DNA from: a virus | Virus record (IMG/VR): IMGVR_UViG_3300012000_002412 | Coordinates: 62,001-126,000 of that record | Length of the DNA: 64,000 nt | Reading direction: 5' to 3' (one strand) | In this document: one piece after another, positions 53,713 to 62,018 of the stretch | How the letters are laid out: every line of letters starts with the position of its first letter | How positions within the stretch are numbered: the stretch's first letter is position 1 | Translations under genes and position numbers: made by a program | The notes under the pieces: model-generated | Told to the model about the DNA's origin: nothing | The model's input: the letters and a program-made list of their open reading frames with translations, nothing else | The model's database searches: none

Positions 53713-54621
53713 ATGGGTAATATAGGGTATTGTTGTATAAATCTCTCACTAAACGTGGGCAAAAGAAAAAAAGACCAAGTATTGGTAAATAGAGGAATGG
53801 TTCGAAAAACCTTTGATTTGAAAGGTTTAGATTATGTTTCTGAATTGATTATACTAAACCTTAAAGATACTTTGAAAGTAATCGACTGGAATATCAAAAA
53901 TAATATCTATGTCTATCGTATGTCTTCTGATTCTTTTCCTTGGATGTCTGAATATATTTTTGATAGTCTTCCAAACTTCAATACCATAAAGGATTTACTA
54001 AAACAAATAGGAGATAAAGCTAAGTCTTGTGGTATGAGACTTTCGTATCATCCTGGCCCTTTCAACGTGTTGCCGTCTGAAAGACAAGAAGTTATTTTTC
54101 GAGCAATTGCTGAACTAGACCAACATGCTTATCTTATGGACTTAATTGGTCTTGAACAAACAACATATTATCCTATCAATATTCACGTCGGTACCACTAA
54201 ACCAACGACTTACGACGCTGCTAAGAAATTCTGCCAAAGTTTTCAATTACTATCAAACTCTTGTAAGAAAAGGCTAACAATCGAGAATGATGATTCGCCT
54301 AATCAGTTTTCGGTAAAAATGCTATATGACTGGGTTCATAAAGAAATTGGAATTCCTATTGTATTTGACCAACACCATTTTAATTACGGACCACAAGATC
54401 AAACGATGGAAGAGGCTCTTAGACTTGCTATTTCTACTTGGGGTGATGTCAAACCTCTAACTCATATGAGTTCTCCAAAAACTTTAGAAGACATCACTTC
54501 AAAACAAACGGCTCATGCTGATTATATTTATGAAGAAATCCAAACATTCGGTCTTGATTTTGATACTGAAATTGAAGCAAAGGCTAAAGATCTGGCTGTA
54601 TTAAGATATAGGGGGACCTAA
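53713..54621 (+). CDS. uvsE: UV damage endonuclease (UvdE/UvsE)
   Basis: A 302-aa TIM-barrel enzyme. 'GNIGYCCINLSL' is the N-terminal family signature. 'YRMSSDSFPW', 'RLSYHPGPFNVLP', 'INIHVGTTKPTT', 'LTIENDDSPN', 'IVFDQHHFNYG' supply the His, Asp and Glu metal ligands of the three-metal site in order. It nicks DNA 5' to UV photoproducts, an alternative to T4 DenV. A strong promoter drives it alone. Confidence 0.95.
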   Translation: MGNIGYCCINLSLNVGKRKKDQVLVNRGMVRKTFDLKGLDYVSELIILNLKDTLKVIDWNIKNNIYVYRMSSDSFPWMSEYIFDSLPNFNTIKDLLKQIGDKAKSCGMRLSYHPGPFNVLPSERQEVIFRAIAELDQHAYLMDLIGLEQTTYYPINIHVGTTKPTTYDAAKKFCQSFQLLSNSCKKRLTIENDDSPNQFSVKMLYDWVHKEIGIPIVFDQHHFNYGPQDQTMEEALRLAISTWGDVKPLTHMSSPKTLEDITSKQTAHADYIYEEIQTFGLDFDTEIEAKAKDLAVLRYRGT

Positions 54622-54661
54622 TTTAATCTAACTGTATATTCAAATACTGATATATAGAGTG

Positions 54662-55321
54662 ATGAAATATTTAATTACTTTTACAGCTGTTTTGATTTCT
54701 GGATTATTTTTATCTCAAAAAATCACAGTAAAAAACTCGTTACAAATTCAACACGGAGACATTGTGTTGTATTTAGATGATGATACCTGCACTTTGGTTT
54801 CTAAACACACAATAACTTATCAAGAATTTCAAAAATTGGGAAACTGGTCAAGATCCGATAAGTGGTTCGATGATACCTGGACTGGTAAATACTTAAAAAA
54901 GTATTATACCAATACAAACTATGATAAAGGGCACTTAACACCATCTCATATCACAACATATGATTCTCTTCTAAACTCAAGATCATTTAGTATGTTTAAT
55001 CAAGCCCCACAGGCTAAATATTTTAATGAACACACTTGGCAAAAACTCGAATCAGATGTCGAAGACACCATTCAAAAAAATAAATCAGATGCTGTGATTA
55101 TAACTGGTGTTATTTACAATGAAAAGAATAAGACATATTTGGGTAATAGTAAGATTAAAATACCAACTCACTATTTTAAAGTTCTTTTTATATCAAAAAA
55201 ACAATGGGTTTGGATAGGTGAAAATGTTGAAGATAAAGCAAAATGCCAAGTTAAATTGATTAAATTATCGGATTTGAATCTTATCTTCAAAAAAAATTCA
55301 ATGAACTTGAATATTAAATAA
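54662..55321 (+). CDS. Exported DNA/RNA non-specific endonuclease
   Basis: A 219-aa protein. 'KYLITFTAVLISGLFLS' is a signal peptide. The mature part has 'YDKGHLTPSH' (the DRGH catalytic motif of NUC1/Serratia-type nucleases, with Lys for Arg) and 'MFNQAPQ' (metal Asn). 'ITGVIYNEKNKTYLG' fits the core. A secreted nuclease in a phage could degrade extracellular or periplasmic DNA, or exclude other phages. Start at ATG 54662; the GTG one codon earlier is less likely. A TATATA element lies just upstream. Confidence 0.85.
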   Translation: MKYLITFTAVLISGLFLSQKITVKNSLQIQHGDIVLYLDDDTCTLVSKHTITYQEFQKLGNWSRSDKWFDDTWTGKYLKKYYTNTNYDKGHLTPSHITTYDSLLNSRSFSMFNQAPQAKYFNEHTWQKLESDVEDTIQKNKSDAVIITGVIYNEKNKTYLGNSKIKIPTHYFKVLFISKKQWVWIGENVEDKAKCQVKLIKLSDLNLIFKKNSMNLNIK

Positions 55322-55338
55322 ACTTCATACGACCGGTA

Positions 55339-55812
55339 TTACTTATTTAATATATTTTCAATATCTTGAATTGATTCTTTATTTTTGATAGGATCTAAAT
55401 AGAGTTTAGATATTTTTAAGAAAGCTATTATATTTTTTGGTTGTTTAGATTTAATTTCTTTAAGTTTTTGAACTAAGTCAACACTGTCAGATTTTTCTTC
55501 TTTTTCATCATCCGCTCCGCCGGTGATTTCGGTTATATCTTTTTTAACAATACCTACTTTATCATTTTCTATTGATACCTCGACTGTGCCATCATCTGAA
55601 ACTTTGACATCTTTAATTTCACCCGTCGCTTCTCCTCCTGCTTTTTTACTATATTCAATTTCGAGTTCTTCGGTTTTCCCATTAATTATTTTTGCTAGAT
55701 TCTTGGGTGTCAGAGCTTCTTTTATTGTATTTAAAATATTTTCAACTACTGAGTCATATTTTTCACCCTTCAGTTCTGCTATTTTTTTCTCAAGAGTCGT
55801 GAGTTTTTTCAT
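55339..55812 (-). CDS. Charged helical protein, probably linked to the tagged gene upstream
   Basis: A 157-aa protein from ATG 55812, which overlaps the upstream stop as ATGA. The frame, however, is open 14 codons further upstream across an A10 run, so it may be the second half of one longer protein. Lys/Glu-rich, coiled-coil-like at both ends, with a beta segment 'DVKVSDDGTVEVSI' in the middle. No family recognised. Confidence 0.55.
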   Translation of the reverse strand: MKKLTTLEKKIAELKGEKYDSVVENILNTIKEALTPKNLAKIINGKTEELEIEYSKKAGGEATGEIKDVKVSDDGTVEVSIENDKVGIVKKDITEITGGADDEKEEKSDSVDLVQKLKEIKSKQPKNIIAFLKISKLYLDPIKNKESIQDIENILNK

Positions 55813-56066
55813 ACAAGATAGTGTGCCTTTAAGCTGCTTGAATGTCTTAACCACCCCATTTTTTTTTTGATCACTTTTCTTAACACATCTAAGGCCTGTT
55901 TAATTCCCTGGGCTTCTTCTAACTCATCAGCATACTCGCCTAAAAAATCATCCATTTTTTTGTCGAATTCATCATTTAGGACTCTTTTTTCATTCTCCAG
56001 CTTTAAAATCTCTTCATCGTTAGCCTCTGTTATTAAAAATAACTTGAAGTTCTTAAGATATTTCAT
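55809..56066 (-). CDS. Small tagged coiled-coil protein, possibly frameshifted
   Basis: An 85-aa protein starting MKYLKNFKLFLITE-A, the best match to T4 targeting sequences (Ile-Thr-Glu before Ala). The rest is a charged coiled coil. The last 15 residues ('GWLRHSSSLKAHYLV') lose coiled-coil character right after the A10 run. A one-base slip there would fuse it to the next frame. Box 4 nt before ATG. Confidence 0.6.
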   Translation of the reverse strand: MKYLKNFKLFLITEANDEEILKLENEKRVLNDEFDKKMDDFLGEYADELEEAQGIKQALDVLRKVIKKKMGWLRHSSSLKAHYLV

Positions 56067-56070
56067 ACCT

Positions 56071-56080
56071 TATATATAAA
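56071..56080 (-). promoter_or_regulatory. TTTATATATA box, 4 nt before a tagged gene
   Basis: Minus-strand box ending 4 nt from ATG 56066. Confidence 0.5.
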
Positions 56081-56167
56081 GTACTTAGATTATTTATTTT
56101 GAACTCGGAACCAGAATTACTAGGGAATTTATGATACAGAAAACAATTCCAATTCGAGAACATTTAA

Positions 56168-56638
56168 TTATTTATTGTTTATCGATGGATCTCCCATTTT
56201 TTGAATTAAGTCGTCTACTAATCTTGAAACAGCTTCTGGTCTATCATCTTTTTTAAACTTGACCTTAATTTTAGCCTTTCCTAAATTTGAATCTTTTTTA
56301 TTTTGAGAATCAAAATGGATAGAACCAATACTGTGATACCTATCTTTTCCTAAAAGAGCTTTTTTGACTTCTGAATCTTGTTTTTCGTGGTCCAGTAATA
56401 ATCTAGCTTCAAAATCAACTTCGAGTTCATCTAATCCAACTGATGAATGATCGGCCAAAACATAGAGTGGAATAACTATATCTTTATCGCCAACTTTGAA
56501 AGTTTTAGTAACAGGTGTGCCGTCTGATTTGAAGTAATTCTCTAAGTTATCAATATGCTGTCTCTCGGAAATTCTTCTAGCAACCAAAGCTGCTTCGTTT
56601 AGAGCACTTAGTAAATCATCAATGTTTAGTTTAGACAT
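56168..56638 (-). CDS. DUF2589-like protein (second of pair)
   Basis: A 156-aa protein beginning 'IDDLLSALNEAALVARRISE', with a middle beta region and a Lys-rich C-terminus. The 'LxxALxxAxxxA' helix start and its gene neighbour point to the DUF2589 group. That group occurs as pairs in bacterial genomes but has no known role. Confidence 0.5.
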   Translation of the reverse strand: MSKLNIDDLLSALNEAALVARRISERQHIDNLENYFKSDGTPVTKTFKVGDKDIVIPLYVLADHSSVGLDELEVDFEARLLLDHEKQDSEVKKALLGKDRYHSIGSIHFDSQNKKDSNLGKAKIKVKFKKDDRPEAVSRLVDDLIQKMGDPSINNK

Positions 56639-56640
56639 AA

Positions 56641-56665
56641 AAAAAGGGACTTATTGTCCCTTTTT
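56641..56665 (-). terminator. Terminator between the DUF2589-like genes
   Basis: AAAAAGGGAC/GTCCCTTTTT stem, TTATT loop, 24 nt past the stop at 56689 on the minus strand. Confidence 0.85.
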
Positions 56666-56688
56666 ATATCTAAAAAAAGTAGATTTGT

Positions 56689-57300
56689 TTATTCATTTTT
56701 GTTATCACCGGTCGCAACGACTGAAGGTTCCATCATCATTTGAAGCATATCTGATAATTTTAACATACCCTCAGTTGGTGGTAATTGTTCAGCATGAACC
56801 TTTACATTATACTTAGCAGAGTTATCTGTGCTCCTTGTATTTTCTTTATGAGTTGCAATTTTACCACTCATTGACACTTTATACTTCATGCCCCAAAAAC
56901 CACCTGAGACCTCAGCACTTGCTTCGGCTGAAGTATCTGTTGAATCTTTAGAAATATCTGTTTGTTTTACTTCCATAGAGAATTCGATATCAGCACTTGT
57001 AATTGAAAGAGCCGGTAGTGGAACTAGTGGTAGAAGTGGAACTTTAGAATTAATTTCTTGCAATTCTTGCTTTCCTGTGTCTGGGTTAGTTACATATCTG
57101 TTAAGAGTTACATCTAAACTAGTTGCTTGCTTTGGTGAATTTTCATCTCCGCCTTTTGGAGTGGTAAACGCTACTTGGGATATGTATTTCCAAGTAACAT
57201 CATTTAGTTGTGCTTGGCCTTTTGCCATGCCTACTAATGGTTGAACAATTAGGTCTTCGATTGGTAATCCAGCGAATTGTTGTGCGATATTATCTGCCAT
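56689..57300 (-). CDS. DUF2589-like protein (first of pair)
   Basis: A 203-aa protein. 'LPIEDLIVQPLVGMAKGQAQLNDVTWKYI' is the family-type start. The region 'LPLVPLPALSITSADIEFSMEV' and a beta-rich middle follow, then a variable tail. DUF2589 proteins often form paired genes, as here. No enzymatic motif. A virion or envelope function is possible but unknown. Confidence 0.65.
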   Translation of the reverse strand: MADNIAQQFAGLPIEDLIVQPLVGMAKGQAQLNDVTWKYISQVAFTTPKGGDENSPKQATSLDVTLNRYVTNPDTGKQELQEINSKVPLLPLVPLPALSITSADIEFSMEVKQTDISKDSTDTSAEASAEVSGGFWGMKYKVSMSGKIATHKENTRSTDNSAKYNVKVHAEQLPPTEGMLKLSDMLQMMMEPSVVATGDNKNE

Positions 57301-57333
57301 ATTTTTATTTTTATTTTTATATATTATAAAAAA

Positions 57334-57534
57334 TTATCTAAATTTTGCAATTTTTGACATTTTTTTCTTAATTTCTTCCATTTTTCTAAGTGTTTCCAAT
57401 GATTCTTGCTTCATTTCATCTGTCATTTTAAAATTAAAAATTAATCCACAACCTGGACATACCGATTCGGGTTGGCTAAGGATAAACTTTAAATCCATTG
57501 CAAGTTTTGTTCTACAGACCGGGCATCCAAACAT
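57334..57534 (-). CDS. Small zinc-ribbon protein
   Basis: A 66-aa protein with CPVC and CPGC pairs 25 residues apart, a rubredoxin-like zinc knuckle, then a charged helix. It starts at ATG 57534, overlapping the previous stop as TGATG. May bind DNA, RNA or a protein partner. Confidence 0.68.
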   Translation of the reverse strand: MFGCPVCRTKLAMDLKFILSQPESVCPGCGLIFNFKMTDEMKQESLETLRKMEEIKKKMSKIAKFR

Positions 57535-57740
57535 CAACTCTCTTTATTTCTTGAACCGAAATAAGTTCCAACTATGCCTATTAGCCCGGTGATGACTACT
57601 TGCAGAAGGTCTGTAATTTTTTCATCTACTGACCGGCCTTCTCTTAAAGCTACGGTAAAGTCACCTACAACTATAAATCCTAAAATCGACATTACACCGA
57701 TAATCATAATATAAACGACTTTGTCTTTGAATTGACTCAT
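57534..57740 (-). CDS. Small two-helix membrane protein, holin candidate
   Basis: A 68-aa protein with two membrane helices, 'VVYIMIIGVMSILGFIVVG' and 'LLQVVITGLIGIVGTYFGS', joined by a charged loop and ended by a Lys/Glu tail. Size and layout match small phage holins, which release the endolysin. It could equally be another membrane protein; no sequence family is certain. Confidence 0.55.
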   Translation of the reverse strand: MSQFKDKVVYIMIIGVMSILGFIVVGDFTVALREGRSVDEKITDLLQVVITGLIGIVGTYFGSRNKES

Positions 57741-57829
57741 TGTTTAAAATAAATTTTTTTGACTCATTGGTTATATATAATAAAATTAAATTAACTTATG
57801 GGTTTATATTCCAACAAAGAACCAATTGG

Positions 57830-58387
57830 TTATGATTGGTGTCTCTCAACTTGAAGCGTATTTAACTCCAAAAGATTATTTCTACCAAATATTTTAACTT
57901 CAACTTTAATCTTCTGGTCTTTACAACTTTCAACAGTTCCAATGAAACCTGAAAATGGACCATCTAAAATTTTTATTTCTTCACCGATTGTAAAACTATC
58001 AAAATTTTGAATACTTTCTTCTTTTTCTTTTTGAATACCAAGCATTCTATTTACTTCAGACTCTGATAATGATTGAATTTGTTTTTCTCGGTTAGTCAAA
58101 AACCCGGTAGCTCCATTTACTTCTTTAAGATAAAACTTTAATTCACCGACAGCATTTGTTTCAACAAAGATGTATCCAGGAAACATCACTTTTTCTTTTT
58201 GAACTTTTTTGCCATTTTTTACATGGAAAGACCTTTCGGTTGGAATTACAACTCTACCTATTTTGCCCATAAGGTCACCTTTTTCTCCTTCTTTGATTAT
58301 TCTTTCTGAAACAGATTTTTCCCTGTTAGATTGTGCTCTAACAATATACCATTTCATTTGAGATACATTTTCAGTGGTTGTGTTCAT
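57830..58387 (-). CDS. nusG: NusG-family transcription factor
   Basis: A 185-aa protein. The NGN domain is 'KWYIVRAQSNREKSVSERI' through 'VMFPGYIFVETNAV', and 'VNGATGFLTNREKQIQSLSE' leads to a KOW domain, 'GEEIKILDGPFSGFIGTVES'. This is the full NusG arrangement, so it could bind host RNA polymerase and alter pausing or termination. It may act on phage operons, many of which have strong terminators. Confidence 0.92.
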   Translation of the reverse strand: MNTTTENVSQMKWYIVRAQSNREKSVSERIIKEGEKGDLMGKIGRVVIPTERSFHVKNGKKVQKEKVMFPGYIFVETNAVGELKFYLKEVNGATGFLTNREKQIQSLSESEVNRMLGIQKEKEESIQNFDSFTIGEEIKILDGPFSGFIGTVESCKDQKIKVEVKIFGRNNLLELNTLQVERHQS

Positions 58388-58400
58388 AGTTATATTTATT

Positions 58401-58799
58401 TTATTGTTTTTCTAGTTTTTTATAATATTTAAGTCCGTCGTTTATAAAATCTGGGTGATTTTGTATCAAATAATCCAGGTCTGAATCTTTTATTTGTAGA
58501 TGTGTTAATAACAACATATAATCCTGTTCGGAAATATGTTGTGACACTTTTTCTGATTTTGACCAAATCCAAGAAGGATAAGGTGATTTTTTCAAAAATT
58601 GAAACCAAAGATCAAGTCCTACAGCTTTATTTATATTTTTATGATTCAAAAGTTGTGCCTTTTCTGCAAATCTTTTTGACAGCAATCTATTGATAATAAA
58701 AAAAAATTCTTCTTTCTGCTCATTAGATACCCACTTCCAATTTTGTCTATCTTTGAACATGGCATTTGTAATGGCCAACAAATTATTTTCAATCGTCAT
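58401..58799 (-). CDS. Uncharacterised protein, possible clamp-loader small subunit (gp62-like)
   Basis: A 132-aa helical protein. 'KEEFFFIINRLLSKRFAEKAQLLN' and 'LDLWFQFLKKSPYPSWIWSKS' form a pattern I recall from small replication-gene neighbours in T4-like phages of Bacteroidota. The start overlaps the RNase H stop (ATGA), which supports a replication role. The gp62 assignment is a guess; gp33 or gp59 analogues are alternatives. Confidence 0.4.
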   Translation of the reverse strand: MTIENNLLAITNAMFKDRQNWKWVSNEQKEEFFFIINRLLSKRFAEKAQLLNHKNINKAVGLDLWFQFLKKSPYPSWIWSKSEKVSQHISEQDYMLLLTHLQIKDSDLDYLIQNHPDFINDGLKYYKKLEKQ

Positions 58800-59767
58800 T
58801 TATTTTTGAATTTAGATTCCATTTTTTCTATAATCTCTACCGGTAGATTATCCAATCTAAGGTCAATTAGTTTTACATTACTTATAATGTTTTCGACGAT
58901 TTTTTCAATTTGAGTTTTTGATATGTTTTTCTTTTCACAAATTAAATCCGCGATATTTTCATATAAATCTGGGTCGAGTAGATTTACTTCACCAAACTCA
59001 GTCAAATAATTTTGATAAATTGACTTAGCTCCCTTAGAACCTATCCCTCTTTTTTTGCCATTTTTCACTTGCGACCAAACCGATGAAATGTTATCTGATT
59101 GGTCACCAGAAATAATTTTAACAACTAACGATTCTATCGGATCGATTTCGATAATCTCATACTTGTCTAAAAATCTATCAAGCAGTGTAAGAAAGTCACT
59201 GTTATCGTTGAGTGTAAAAATATCATCATTTGGTAAATTTTTAACATTTGAAATAAAAATTTGATAATTTTTTGGCATAAAAAGTTTTTCTTTATTATGC
59301 ATTTCATTGGTCATTATATTAATCCAAAGTGGGTCTAAGCTCCAGTTAACAATTTGCTTAATATCGTGGTCATTTGAAACAATTATGGTGCAGCGGCCTT
59401 CTTGATTTGATTTATGTGATAAGAATGAAATCCAATCATCTCCTTCAACATGTGGTGCTTCAAATATAGTCACCGGTCCCTTAATCGATTGTTTGAATTC
59501 ATCATAAGAGCTATAAACAAATCCCCAATCAATATCAGAGTCCTTTTTTCGATTAGACTTATAAGCTTTAGTCAATTTTTTTCTCCAAGATTTTTCTTTC
59601 GAATCAGACACCAAATAAATATTCGAAAATGGATACCATTTTCTGTAATTTGATATGGTATATTCTAAAGATTTAATAAGAGATCCATAGAGTATATTGT
59701 TTTTGTGAAGTGTGAAAACCAAACGGCTAAGTATGTAATTTCCATCTATGATTAAGTCGCAAATCAT
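58796..59767 (-). CDS. rnh: T4-type RNase H / 5'-3' exonuclease (FEN-1-like)
   Basis: A 323-aa PIN/FEN-fold nuclease. 'DLIIDGNYILSR' gives the first Asp, 'FEAPHVEGDDWISFL' the EGDD acidic cluster, 'TIIVSNDHDIKQIV' the SxDxD, and 'VVKIISGDQSDNI' the H3TH-adjacent acidic motif. 'GIGSKGAKSI' is the helix-hairpin-helix. It removes RNA primers in phage replication. Confidence 0.92.
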   Translation of the reverse strand: MICDLIIDGNYILSRLVFTLHKNNILYGSLIKSLEYTISNYRKWYPFSNIYLVSDSKEKSWRKKLTKAYKSNRKKDSDIDWGFVYSSYDEFKQSIKGPVTIFEAPHVEGDDWISFLSHKSNQEGRCTIIVSNDHDIKQIVNWSLDPLWINIMTNEMHNKEKLFMPKNYQIFISNVKNLPNDDIFTLNDNSDFLTLLDRFLDKYEIIEIDPIESLVVKIISGDQSDNISSVWSQVKNGKKRGIGSKGAKSIYQNYLTEFGEVNLLDPDLYENIADLICEKKNISKTQIEKIVENIISNVKLIDLRLDNLPVEIIEKMESKFKNK

Positions 59768-59808
59768 AAGAATTAATTATTTTTAATATTATATTAACAA
59801 TTAGTTAC

Positions 59809-60099
59809 TTAGTTTATTACCTGGTTTATTTTATCATCTCTTTCTAACTCTTTGAACTTTTTTACAAGAAAATCGTCTAATTCTTGTGGAAAATTATAAT
59901 TATTTTTTTTCAACTGGTCGTAGTAAGGTTTTCCAAGTACATTAATAGTTGAAATTAATTGTATAAGTATTGAATCTTCGAAACTTGCATTCAAATCTAC
60001 GTTCTCACCTAAGACGTGGTAAGTTTTTTTGCCACTATGTCCGTATTGAATATTGGTTCCATAAGTTGCCGTGCTGGTTGTTGTGTATTTATTTATCAT
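59809..60099 (-). CDS. Small uncharacterised protein
   Basis: A 96-aa protein with a Thr/Tyr/Gly-rich N-terminus and a helical C-terminus. It overlaps the methyltransferase by 11 nt and precedes RNase H by 41 nt. No family recognised. Confidence 0.55.
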   Translation of the reverse strand: MINKYTTTSTATYGTNIQYGHSGKKTYHVLGENVDLNASFEDSILIQLISTINVLGKPYYDQLKKNNYNFPQELDDFLVKKFKELERDDKINQVIN

Positions 60100-60886
60100 T
60101 TAGTATGGTATTTATAGATTTGTTTAATTCACCTTTTGATATAGATCTTGGTCCAATGGCTAAATCAGACCACTTTTGTTGATGTAAAGAGTCCATCACC
60201 GTTCTAATTTTAGATTTATCATCAAAGATCAAAAAGTAGTGAGATTGTTCTGATTTATTTAAGTCTGTAAATGCCCTACCGGCATAAACACCGACTCTTC
60301 TTACTGCTAAGTCAGCAATTGTTTTATCTTTTGTATATCTAAATCCAATATTAGAATCTTCTAAAATCTTATCTCTTTTTTTGTGGGATTTCTTCCAGAT
60401 TTGAAAAACACATTTAACCTGGTATGAAGCCCCATCTAATAAATACGAATCTTCAGGTAATACTTCTTCATACTCTAAATGAAAATATTCTGGAATTTTA
60501 TTTTTCTGACTTGGTTTTGCAAAACTTATCGGTAAGATAAAAGCAATGGTATCTGAAAATAGACTAGCCCTTTTAATGAAATTCATAGCAACTGACCCCT
60601 GTTTCCCAAAAGGTGGATTTGATAACACTAAAACTTTACTGGGGTCTTGTAGAATCATTTTATAATCCCATTGTAAAAAATCTGCTGTAATAACACCATC
60701 TATGTGTGGTAAGATATCAATTGCAATTTTATTGTGGTGTGGTATATTTTTGTAAAAAGCACCCGCTCCACAACACGGATCAATGACTAAATCATATTTA
60801 CTAAAATCAAACTTAGCCACTAAATCTTCGACTAATTGTTGCTTGGTGTAGAATTTATCTAAGTCGGATTTTAGAATTCTCTTCAT
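60089..60886 (-). CDS. N6-adenine DNA methyltransferase-like protein
   Basis: A 265-aa protein with 'VIDPCCGAGAFYKNI' (SAM motif I) followed by 'VLVLSNPPFGKQG' (NPPF catalytic motif), the order of gamma-class N6-adenine methylases. 'FYTKQQLVEDLVAKF' at the N-terminus is common in such proteins from large viruses. The late region (~170-250) is unusual and may bind nucleic acid. Substrate could be DNA or RNA. Confidence 0.82.
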   Translation of the reverse strand: MKRILKSDLDKFYTKQQLVEDLVAKFDFSKYDLVIDPCCGAGAFYKNIPHHNKIAIDILPHIDGVITADFLQWDYKMILQDPSKVLVLSNPPFGKQGSVAMNFIKRASLFSDTIAFILPISFAKPSQKNKIPEYFHLEYEEVLPEDSYLLDGASYQVKCVFQIWKKSHKKRDKILEDSNIGFRYTKDKTIADLAVRRVGVYAGRAFTDLNKSEQSHYFLIFDDKSKIRTVMDSLHQQKWSDLAIGPRSISKGELNKSINTILNDK

Positions 60887-60916
60887 AGACTTTTTAGATA
60901 CAATTTAACAAAAAGT

Positions 60917-62014
60917 TTATCCGATTCTGATGTGGGGTAATTTAAGAACCAAGTTAGTAAAGTTAGTAAATGACATAGCGCACTGTATTCTAAGTTGACC
61001 TTTGCTGTCTCTTTTAAATCTTAATTTAATTGGAGTATCACTGCATATTCCTTTATAGATTGAAGTGTAGTATTGCCAATTTTTTTCAGATTCTTCGGTT
61101 CTTTCACCTACTAATTTGTGTTGATCTAAATCATTATACATCATTGTGATATCCTCTAATTTAGTCTGTAAGTTAGGAAGAAATGTTTTCCAAATCGATA
61201 CCGGCATACAGATTATATACTCTACTAAAACTTTTTTATCTGCTGACCCGTCATGAAATCCAATTGCTATCATAAAATTTTGTTCATTTGAATGTAAAAT
61301 TTTAATCTTTTTTCCATCTTTTTCTAAACCTGAAATTCTTTTGAAGTCTCCAAATTCGATATCGGTCCTGTTTGCCATGCATTTAATGCTCCAGTTATGG
61401 TGGTCTTTAAACCCTTGTGGAACTAATTCCCAGTTACATTCTTTGAACCCCGATATCTCATCAATTTTAACAAGGTCTAAATAGGTTGACCCATTGAAAA
61501 ATTCTACCGACTTTTGTTGCTCGATTCTTCTGGTTAGATAGGATTTATCAAGACCACCTTCGGCGTCCCACTTATCTGTTTTTTTCAATTTAGCCAAACC
61601 GTTAAGATTTTTTACTTCTCCTTCATAGATAAAACCGTGTATTTGTCTTGCCCTATTTTGTAAATTCGAATTCTTTTTGAAAATATAAAGAAATACCTCC
61701 TGTTCATTGATTATTAGTTTTGAATCTTCTGGTAAATACCCGTCATATTTTTTTGTCGATGTGTTAAAATAATTAACATTTGAAATATCTCTTGAAGTGG
61801 TTTGTATTAAATACTTAACATCTGTGGTTTTTGTAATCGGAGATTTAGAAACCAATACACAATGTGCAAACTGGTCACAATCATACTCAGACATCCATTT
61901 TTTGACAAGTTTAAGTGGATATATCTTGGATTCAATAAGAGATGATATTCTAAACTTTCTGTTAAAAAGATAAAGTTTATTTTCGTTTATAAAATTTGAC
62001 CATTTTTTAATCAT
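60917..62014 (-). CDS. Large tagged protein, possible nuclease-like fold
   Basis: A 365-aa protein starting MIKKWSNFINE-N (tag with Ile-Asn-Glu) 4 nt after a TTAATATATA box. 'RQIHGFIYEGEVKNLNGLAK' followed by 'DKWDAEGG' loosely recalls a Glu-x-Lys/Asp pattern of PD-(D/E)XK enzymes, but the fold is not certain. No other domain recognised. Confidence 0.55.
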   Translation of the reverse strand: MIKKWSNFINENKLYLFNRKFRISSLIESKIYPLKLVKKWMSEYDCDQFAHCVLVSKSPITKTTDVKYLIQTTSRDISNVNYFNTSTKKYDGYLPEDSKLIINEQEVFLYIFKKNSNLQNRARQIHGFIYEGEVKNLNGLAKLKKTDKWDAEGGLDKSYLTRRIEQQKSVEFFNGSTYLDLVKIDEISGFKECNWELVPQGFKDHHNWSIKCMANRTDIEFGDFKRISGLEKDGKKIKILHSNEQNFMIAIGFHDGSADKKVLVEYIICMPVSIWKTFLPNLQTKLEDITMMYNDLDQHKLVGERTEESEKNWQYYTSIYKGICSDTPIKLRFKRDSKGQLRIQCAMSFTNFTNLVLKLPHIRIG

Positions 62015-62018
62015 TAGT

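Noticed and set aside
58401-58799. Firm assignment as clamp-loader gp62
   Set aside because: Only a recalled pattern and the RNase H neighbourhood support it; kept as a low-confidence suggestion.
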